Part shown: positions 15,168-21,008 of the stretch, in pieces
Position numbering within the stretch: position 1 is the stretch's first letter
Layout of the letters: each line of letters begins with the position of its first letter
NCBI GenBank assembly: GCA_964595945.1
Contig: CAZQSL010000048.1
Span: 1-23,513 of the forward strand
Direction: 5' to 3'
DNA from: CAZQSL01 sp964595945
Lineage (GTDB): Bacteria > UBP15 > UBA6099 > JAJRTR01
DNA length: 23,513 bases
Translations under genes and position numbers: made by a program
Notes under the pieces: generated by a model
The model's input: only the letters and a program-made list of their open reading frames with translations
The model's database searches: none
Told to the model about the DNA's origin: nothing

Positions 15168-15445
15168 TAAAAACACCGTTGTGACTGTCAATAATAAAAC
15201 ATGCGGTGGGGACTTTGTTTTTTCGTGTTTTTGGCGTTTGGGGCGGTTTTCGTGGTGTTGTGTGTTTTTGCTTTATATCAGCGTGTTTTTTATTTGTTTG
15301 TGTTTGTGGAATGTATTATGGTGTTTTTTACAGGTTTGCCGTGAAGATAACTGGTGTGATTGTGCTGACGTACCGCATCATACCGGATGTGTTGCCAGGA
15401 TGTCGTCACTTATGGCCGGTGTAATGGTGTGCTCTCGGTTTTCTG

Positions 15446-15474
15446 TTGAAATGTGAATTGTTCTCTGATATATT
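15446..15474 (+). promoter_or_regulatory. Sigma70-type promoter of dnaA
   Basis: TTGAAA (15446-15451) and TATATT (15469-15474) are separated by 17 bp, giving a leader of about 105 nt. TGTGGATTG at 15477-15485, a degenerate DnaA box, covers the predicted transcription start, which would allow DnaA autoregulation. Confidence 0.65.
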
Positions 15475-15587
15475 ACTGTGGATTGTGGGAGTTACAGAGG
15501 AAAGATAAGTGTAAAAGCGGGAATTATTAGAAAATACCCTTTTGTATCTCTCAAATAGCTAATTTTGGTCTGGTTGGTGTTTGTCCG

Positions 15588-17018
15588 ATGTCATCAGTGA
15601 AAGAGATATGGGAAAAGACGCTTAGCGTCCTTGAAAGCCGTCTGGCGCGTCCGATATATGAGATTATTGCCAATAGAGTCGAGCCGTGTTCCCTTTCGGA
15701 TACAGAAGATACATTTACGATTTTTGCTTATGGTGATTTTGCAAATGATTATGCGATCGAAAAGAAAGACATCATTGAAGAGGTTTTAAGGGTTGTTTCC
15801 GGAAAACCGATAGTCCTTGACGTAATATATGCGGAGCCGCCGGCATCGCGCCATGAGGGAAGCTCTGGTACGGTGAATAAGGTGCCTCCCCCTCCTCCGG
15901 CGGTTACGAAGCCTGCTTCCTCTCAGCCTCCGGCTGCTGTTGAGAGTATGTCTCCTTCTGGTGTTGGACAGAGAAAACCCCGATCTCTTAACAGCATGTA
16001 TACTTTCGACACTTTTGTTGTCGGGCCTACCAATTCCATTTGTTACAGCTCCGCGAGGCATGTTGCTGAGTCTCCTGGTCAGAGTTTCAATCCCCTTTAT
16101 ATATATGGGGGAGTTGGACTTGGCAAGACTCATCTTATGCATGCTATCGGCCATTATGTCTCCGATAACAGACCCAATCTGATTGTCGAGTGTGTGACGA
16201 CGGAAAGCTTTGTGAATGAGGTCATACAGTCGATCAGGAATAATTGTTATCACGAATTCAAGGAGCGTTATCTTAAATATGATGTGCTGCTGATGGATGA
16301 CTTGCAGTTTCTGGAAAGCAAGGAAAGATGTCAGGAAGAGATGTTTCATCTTTTTAATTCATACAAGGATGACAGGAAACAGATAGTCGTGACATGTGAC
16401 AGGATGCCGCAGGAGATACCGACACTGCATGAGCGCCTTGTTTCGAGACTGAATAGTGGAATGGTAGTAGATATCAAGCCTCCTGATTTTGAGACAAGGA
16501 TGGCTATTTTGATCCGGAAATTCACGTATTCGAGCTTTGGTGAGGGATCGTCAAGTTATCCCGAGTCTGTTCTTGAGTATATAGCGAGCAAGATCACGAC
16601 CAATATCAGAGACCTTGAGGGCACTCTTACCCGGGTGATGGCACACGCGAGTTTTTCCGGCAAGGAGATTACTCTTGAGTTGACCGAGCAGATCATTGCC
16701 GAGACTGCGGTAGCCAAGAATGATCTTTCCAGCGCTAATATTTCATCGATAATCAAGGCTGTGTGCAAGCATTTCAACGTCGATGAGACTGAGGTGCGCG
16801 GAAAACGAAGGAGTAAGGACATCGTGTTGCCGAGGAGTATTGCGATGTTTCTCGCCCGGGAGATCACGGGGCTTTCTCTTGAATCTATCGGCAAGGAGTT
16901 CGGCGGCAAGGATCATACTACTGTCATTTATTCGTGTGACAAGATCGAAAATGAGTTGAAAACCGATACGCAGCTTGCCCGTGTGCTCGACAAGATAAAA
17001 TCGTCGATTGCGAGTTAG
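15588..17018 (+). CDS. dnaA: Chromosomal replication initiator protein DnaA
   Basis: DnaA (476 aa) binds oriC boxes, oligomerises with ATP and opens the duplex. Domain I is at about 1-85; a Pro/Ser-rich linker (domain II) at about 86-135 includes PPPPP. AAA+ domain III from about 136 has Walker A GGVGLGKTH (174-182) and Walker B LLMDD (234-238). Domain IV ends with the DNA-binding signature LPRSIAMFLAREITGLSLESIGKEFGGKDHTTV. In that signature GGKDHTTV (about 439-446) has Lys where GGRDHTTV is usual. The start ATG 15588 has no clear Shine-Dalgarno; the sequence before it is G/T-rich. Codons strongly favour T and G endings, unlike gyrB and gyrA. A promoter and candidate DnaA-binding site lie upstream. 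Confidence 0.98.
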   Translation: MSSVKEIWEKTLSVLESRLARPIYEIIANRVEPCSLSDTEDTFTIFAYGDFANDYAIEKKDIIEEVLRVVSGKPIVLDVIYAEPPASRHEGSSGTVNKVPPPPPAVTKPASSQPPAAVESMSPSGVGQRKPRSLNSMYTFDTFVVGPTNSICYSSARHVAESPGQSFNPLYIYGGVGLGKTHLMHAIGHYVSDNRPNLIVECVTTESFVNEVIQSIRNNCYHEFKERYLKYDVLLMDDLQFLESKERCQEEMFHLFNSYKDDRKQIVVTCDRMPQEIPTLHERLVSRLNSGMVVDIKPPDFETRMAILIRKFTYSSFGEGSSSYPESVLEYIASKITTNIRDLEGTLTRVMAHASFSGKEITLELTEQIIAETAVAKNDLSSANISSIIKAVCKHFNVDETEVRGKRRSKDIVLPRSIAMFLAREITGLSLESIGKEFGGKDHTTVIYSCDKIENELKTDTQLARVLDKIKSSIAS

Positions 17019-17125
17019 GAAGTTGTGATTAAAATGTTAAAAAGATGAGGTGTTTCCCGTCAGATGCGGGGGATTGTTGAAAAGGTATCTTTTGTTAAGA
17101 TATTTTAAAGATGTTTTCAACTGTA

Positions 17126-17152
17126 TTGATTTCAAAAACATCGTGATATAAT
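17126..17152 (+). promoter_or_regulatory. Extended -10 promoter of dnaN
   Basis: TGATATAAT (17144-17152) is an extended -10 element; TTGATT at 17126-17131 is a possible -35 with a short 15-bp spacer. The core GTGATATAAT is identical to that of the gyrB promoter. An AT-rich hairpin (TATCTT/AAGATA, 17086-17102) nested in GTTGAAAA...TTTTCAAC (17076-17121) lies upstream and may weaken read-through from dnaA. TTATTAACA at 17168 is one mismatch from a DnaA box. Confidence 0.55.
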
Positions 17153-17254
17153 AAGCCGGAATGATAGTTATTAACAATTAGGCCTATACTGATGAAAGTA
17201 TTTATGAAAGATATAATTTATTGAAATGATATATAGACGGGGAGTGAAAAAGTT

Positions 17255-18361
17255 ATGAACTTTTCATGTGAAAGAAATCTTCTGACAAAAGGACTTCAAC
17301 TTGCCTCAAGGGCTACTGATTCCAAGAGTAACATTGCAGTGTTGAAGAATGTACTCCTCGATCTCGAAGCGGACAAGTTGAATATTATCGGTTTTGATCA
17401 CAGAATTGGTATCAGGACAACGATACCCTGCTCGGCCTCGACCATGGGCAAGACGACGGTGCCCTATGGGTTGATGGTGGAGATACTCAATGTCATGCAG
17501 GACAGCACGGTGCATATATTCAACGAAGGAAATGTGCTCAGGCTTGAATGCGGCCGGTCGCGGTACAGCGTCAACTGTGTGTCGGCAGAAGACTTTCCCC
17601 CCTTTCCGGCGATAGATGATGCGAGGGCGTTCAAAATTCCAAGAGAAATTTTGGAAACTGGCTTGAGGCAGACGTATTTTGCGACGAGTGTCGATGATCC
17701 GAGAGCGTTTATGAATGGTGTTTTCGTGAAAAAAGAATATGAGAAGATGGTTTTTGTCGGTACTGATGGACACAGGCTTGCAGTCAGGTATTTTTCGTTG
17801 CCGGCGACGGTATCTGTGCCCGATTTCAGCCTGATTGCGCCAACAAAGGCGATCAATGAGCTTCTCAGGGTACTTGGAGATTCGGGGCAGGATACGGTAA
17901 AGATAACGGTGGGCGATAAATACATAGCGTTTACAGTTGGAGAAAATTTTGTTATATCGAGATTGATTGATGCGAATTATCCAAAATTTGAAAAAGTGAT
18001 CCCGGAATCCAGCAGCGGCTCATGCCGAATGTCCAAGGCAAAGCTCGCGGGAGCGGTACGCGGTGCCGCCATCATGGCGACAGGCAGGGAAAACAAGGGT
18101 ATCATCGAAATCAGCATCACAGACAACGCAATCATGCTGTCTGCCAACACGCAGGATGTCGGCAGCGCGGTGGAAGAAATCGAAGCGGTGAAAAAGGGTA
18201 AGGATATCCGTGTAGCATACAATTCACGATATATAATTGACTTCCTCAATACGATTGACGACGATGAAATTGTTTTCGAATACAACGAAGAACTCAACCC
18301 TGGATTTTTCCATACCGATGCACCGGATTACAAATATGTGCTGATGCCGATCAAAATTTGA
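17255..18361 (+). CDS. dnaN: DNA polymerase III sliding clamp, beta subunit
   Basis: DnaN (368 aa, standard length) forms the ring-shaped dimer that tethers DNA polymerase III to DNA. It starts MNFSCERNLLTKGLQLASRATDSKSNIAVLKNVLLDLE, a typical first clamp domain; VGTDGHRLAVRYFSLP in the middle domain and the C-terminal YKYVLMPIKI are strongly conserved family features. The last residues match the M-P-(I/V/M)-(K/R)-(I/L/V) end of bacterial clamps. ATG 17255 follows GGGGAG (17239-17244). The gene is separated from dnaA by 236 bp and has its own promoter candidate. Third-position usage changes within the gene: G/T-leaning up to about 17990, then C/A-leaning to the end. Confidence 0.97.
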   Translation: MNFSCERNLLTKGLQLASRATDSKSNIAVLKNVLLDLEADKLNIIGFDHRIGIRTTIPCSASTMGKTTVPYGLMVEILNVMQDSTVHIFNEGNVLRLECGRSRYSVNCVSAEDFPPFPAIDDARAFKIPREILETGLRQTYFATSVDDPRAFMNGVFVKKEYEKMVFVGTDGHRLAVRYFSLPATVSVPDFSLIAPTKAINELLRVLGDSGQDTVKITVGDKYIAFTVGENFVISRLIDANYPKFEKVIPESSSGSCRMSKAKLAGAVRGAAIMATGRENKGIIEISITDNAIMLSANTQDVGSAVEEIEAVKKGKDIRVAYNSRYIIDFLNTIDDDEIVFEYNEELNPGFFHTDAPDYKYVLMPIKI

Positions 18362-18499
18362 GCAGACACAAAGATCATCTCCAATCGAATATGGGCCATA
18401 AACAATCGCAGATGCGCCCAGACTGCACAGGACGGACAAAAGTGGGCCGCGAGACATTGACACTATCTCAGCGGCTCACATTGCATTTATGGTGATTAT

Positions 18500-18796
18500 A
18501 TGAAGAGAGACGGAAAAATCAGAAAAATAGAATCGATCGTCATGGATATTGCCTACAAATACCAGATCGAGAGTCACGCGGAGACATATTCCGTTTTTAA
18601 GAAATGGGAGGAAATCGTGGGACAGCCGGCCGCAAAGCATGTTATTCCTCTTTCGATCCACGAGCATGTCCTCTATCTCAAGACTGACGGAGCGGCCTGG
18701 ATGACCGAAATTACAATGAGAAAAAAGCAAATAATCGAAAAAACCAACGAACAACTCGGACGACAGCTCATCAGAGACATAAGATTTAAAAAATAA
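18500..18796 (+). CDS. dciA: DUF721 / DciA-like protein, predicted replicative helicase-loading factor
   Basis: The 98-residue protein matches the DUF721 (DciA) domain: a helical N-terminus, the WEEIVGQPAAKHVIPLSIHEHVLYLKTDGAAWMTEITMRKKQIIEKTNE core (about 34-82) and a short C-terminus. DciA is the ancestral bacterial partner that helps load the DnaB helicase, replaced by DnaC/DnaI in some lineages. Its place between dnaN and gyrB agrees with this, since DUF721 genes often sit beside recF and gyrB. The upstream 138 bp contains a perfect TTGACA (18457-18462) but only a poor -10, so promoter assignment is unclear. The ribosome site is weak (GGTGA 4 nt before ATG 18500). Identification is by domain pattern and position. 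Confidence 0.85.
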   Translation: MKRDGKIRKIESIVMDIAYKYQIESHAETYSVFKKWEEIVGQPAAKHVIPLSIHEHVLYLKTDGAAWMTEITMRKKQIIEKTNEQLGRQLIRDIRFKK

Positions 18797-18863
18797 TCAC
18801 CACTACAAGTCTGGCAAGATACCAGAAATCAACATAATCATCACCATAACTATATTATTAATA

Positions 18864-18891
18864 TTGACTAAACTGTACACAGTGATATAAT
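18864..18891 (+). promoter_or_regulatory. gyrB promoter with extended -10 and palindrome in the spacer
   Basis: TTGACT (18864-18869), a 16-bp spacer and TATAAT (18886-18891) preceded by TGA form a strong extended -10 promoter. The spacer contains the palindrome ACTGTACACAGT (18872-18883), a position where a repressor would block polymerase. The leader to the gyrB ATG is about 115 nt. Confidence 0.75.
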
Positions 18892-18926
18892 TACCTGATG
18901 ATTAATATATAAAGGCAGTCGAAACG

Positions 18927-18974
18927 ATGCAGAAACAGAAAAACTCCCGTTCACAACAGAAACTAAGACAATAA
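18927..18974 (+). other. Possible 15-codon leader ORF upstream of gyrB
   Basis: Inside the predicted gyrB leader an ATG opens a frame encoding MQKQKNSRSQQKLRQ, ending in TAA at 18972-18974, 37 bp before gyrB. AAAGG at 18911-18915 is a weak ribosome site. The peptide is very Gln/Lys/Arg-rich. It may be chance; no family is recognisable. Confidence 0.2.
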
Positions 18975-19011
18975 TCATCAATTGCACGCGAACACATTCG
19001 GAGGAAACGGA

Positions 19012-20934
19012 ATGTCAGAAATGGAAAAGCCGGAAAACGAAATGCAATATATGGCAGAGCAAATCCAGGTGCTCGAAGGACTCGAAGCCGTCCGCCTGCG
19101 ACCCGCCATGTACATCGGCAGCACATCGGCCAAAGGTCTCCACCATCTCGTCTACGAAGTCGTCGACAACTGTATCGACGAAGCCATGGCCGGCTACTGC
19201 AACACCATCGACATCATCATCAATGAAGACGGCAGCGTATCCGTCACCGACAATGGCCGAGGCATACCCGTTGACAACCAGACACAAGTCGGACGTCCCG
19301 CCGTCGAAGTAGTCATGACAAAACTCCACGCAGGCGGAAAATTCGGCGGAGGAGGCTATCATGTCACAGGCGGCCTCCACGGCGTCGGCGTTTCCGTCGT
19401 AAACGCACTAAGCACCGAATGCAGGGTCGAAGTCCACCGGGACGGAAAAATCCACGTACAGAGCTATAAACGCGGAAACATCGAAAATGACCTCAAGATC
19501 ATCGGCGACACTGACCACACCGGCACCACCGTCACATTCACCCCCGATGCAGACATATTCCAAACAGTCGACTTCTCGTTCGAAGTACTCGCAAAAAGAC
19601 TCCGCGAGCTCGCCTACCTCAACCGCGGCATCACCATCAACTTCGAAGACCGCCGCACCGAAACCCCCCAATCCGTCAAATACCACTTCGAAGGCGGCAT
19701 CGAAGAATTTGTCCTCATGCTCAACAAAAACAAGGAACTCGTCCACCCAGACCCCTTCTACGCCAAAAACAGCCGCGAAGACGTCGAAGTCGAAATCGCA
19801 CTCCAATACTTCGATGGCTACACCGAAAATATCCTCACCTTCTGCAACAACATCAACACCATCGAAGGCGGCACCCACCTCATCGGCTTCAAAATGGGCC
19901 TCACCCGCTCCATCAACAACTACGCAATCAAAAACAAACTCCTCAAAGAATCCGAAAAACTCTCCGGCGACGACGTCCGCGAAGGCTGCACCGCAGTCAT
20001 CAGCGTCAAACACACCGCCCCGCAATTCGAAGGCCAGACCAAAACCCAACTCGGCAACAGCGAAGTCAAGGGCATCGTCGACTCCCTGTTCTTCGAAGCC
20101 TTCACCATCTTCCTCGACGAAAACCCCTCCACCGGCCGCCGCATCGTCGGTGCCGCACTCCGCGCCTCTCGCGCCCGCGAAGCAGCACGCAAAGCCAAAG
20201 AACTCACCCGCCGCAAATCCGCCCTCGACGGCGCATCCCTCCCAGGAAAACTCGCCGACTGCTCCGACCGCAACCCCGAACTCGCCGAACTCTACCTCGT
20301 CGAAGGCGACAGCGCAGGCGGCTCAGCCAAACAGGGCCGCGACCGCCGCTACCAGGCCATCCTCCCCCTCCGCGGCAAAATCCTCAATGTCGAAAAAGCA
20401 CGCCTCGACAAAGCCCTCTCCAACGAAGAAATCCGCACACTCATCACCGCCATCGGCACCGGCATCGGCGACGACTTCGACCTCACACGACTCCGCTACA
20501 ACAAAATCATCATCATGACTGACGCAGACGTCGACGGCGCTCACATCCGCACCCTGCTCCTCACCTTCTTCTTCCGCTACATGACCCAACTCATCGAAAC
20601 AGGCAAAATCTACGCCGCCTGCCCACCACTCTACAAACTCTCGAAAGGCAAACACGTCGACTACGCCTACTCCGACGAAGAAATGCAAACCAAACTCGCC
20701 GCCCTCGGCCAAAAAGGCGTCGGCATCCAGCGCTACAAAGGCCTCGGCGAAATGGACCCCGAACAACTCTGGGAAACCACCATGGACCTCAACAACCGCA
20801 TACTCTTCAAAATCGAACTCGAAGACGCCGTCGAAGCCGACCAAATCTTCACCATCCTCATGGGCAGCCAGGTCGAACCCAGACGCGAATTCATCGAAAC
20901 ATACGCCAAAGAAGTCAAAAACCTTGACATATAA
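19012..20934 (+). CDS. gyrB: DNA gyrase subunit B
   Basis: GyrB (640 aa, the form lacking the large proteobacterial insertion) supplies the ATPase and TOPRIM parts of the A2B2 gyrase that introduces negative supercoils. The GHKL ATPase is visible as YEVVDNCIDEA with the general-base E49 and N53, then DNGRGIPVD and GGLHGVGVSVVNALS. The TOPRIM metal site has LVEGDSAGGSAKQGRDRRYQAILPLRGKILNVEKA (E431), and DADVDGAHI (D504, D506, D508). QRYKGLGEMDPEQLWETTM is the GyrB C-terminal signature. ATG 19012 is chosen for GGAGG (19000-19004) at 7-nt spacing; an upstream TTG is less likely. It is followed after 74 bp by gyrA. Codons end almost only in C or A. Confidence 0.98.
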   Translation: MSEMEKPENEMQYMAEQIQVLEGLEAVRLRPAMYIGSTSAKGLHHLVYEVVDNCIDEAMAGYCNTIDIIINEDGSVSVTDNGRGIPVDNQTQVGRPAVEVVMTKLHAGGKFGGGGYHVTGGLHGVGVSVVNALSTECRVEVHRDGKIHVQSYKRGNIENDLKIIGDTDHTGTTVTFTPDADIFQTVDFSFEVLAKRLRELAYLNRGITINFEDRRTETPQSVKYHFEGGIEEFVLMLNKNKELVHPDPFYAKNSREDVEVEIALQYFDGYTENILTFCNNINTIEGGTHLIGFKMGLTRSINNYAIKNKLLKESEKLSGDDVREGCTAVISVKHTAPQFEGQTKTQLGNSEVKGIVDSLFFEAFTIFLDENPSTGRRIVGAALRASRAREAARKAKELTRRKSALDGASLPGKLADCSDRNPELAELYLVEGDSAGGSAKQGRDRRYQAILPLRGKILNVEKARLDKALSNEEIRTLITAIGTGIGDDFDLTRLRYNKIIIMTDADVDGAHIRTLLLTFFFRYMTQLIETGKIYAACPPLYKLSKGKHVDYAYSDEEMQTKLAALGQKGVGIQRYKGLGEMDPEQLWETTMDLNNRILFKIELEDAVEADQIFTILMGSQVEPRREFIETYAKEVKNLDI

Positions 20935-21008
20935 CTAAACAAACACCATCCGGCACCCCCCCCCTGCCCCACCCACCCCGGACAACCAATATCGGAGACC
21001 ATCCCAAC

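Larger units (their letters stand above)
14549..15329 (+). repeat. Dispersed GTGTTTT(T) repeat family in oriC
   Basis: Copies of GTGTTTT start at 14549, 14607, 14980, 15070, 15130, 15225, 15262, 15283 and 15321, most continuing with T or G. Two of them (14549 and 15130) share the longer form TTTTACGTGTTTT. Only one complementary copy (AAAACAC near 15170) was found, so the family is strongly strand-biased. The copies are not DnaA boxes. Part of the signal may come from the general G/T richness of this strand. Confidence 0.6.
14479..15587. other. Predicted chromosomal replication origin (oriC) upstream of dnaA
   Basis: This 1.1 kb gap between the minus-strand GH35 gene and dnaA is AT-rich and has no gene I can support; open frames in it encode low-complexity Cys/Phe/Leu-rich peptides. 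It contains matches to the DnaA box TTWTNCACA in both orientations, concentrated at 14825-14974 and with further sites at 15159 and 15477. A very AT-rich stretch at 14760-14820 next to the box cluster is a candidate unwinding element. About ten copies of GTGTTTT are spread over the plus strand. Position directly upstream of dnaA is a common oriC location in bacteria. Confidence 0.8.

Noticed and set aside
14549..15329. CRISPR array
   Set aside because: The repeated units are only 7-8 bp, irregularly spaced and without spacers.
15160..15456. 98-codon open frame in oriC with hydrophobic, Cys/Phe-rich product
   Set aside because: It is low-complexity sequence from the G/T-rich repeat region, lacks a ribosome site and lies inside the predicted origin.
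19487..20518. Plus-strand open frame (343 codons) within gyrB
   Set aside because: It is an out-of-frame Ser/Thr/Pro/Lys-rich shadow of gyrB caused by its extreme codon bias.
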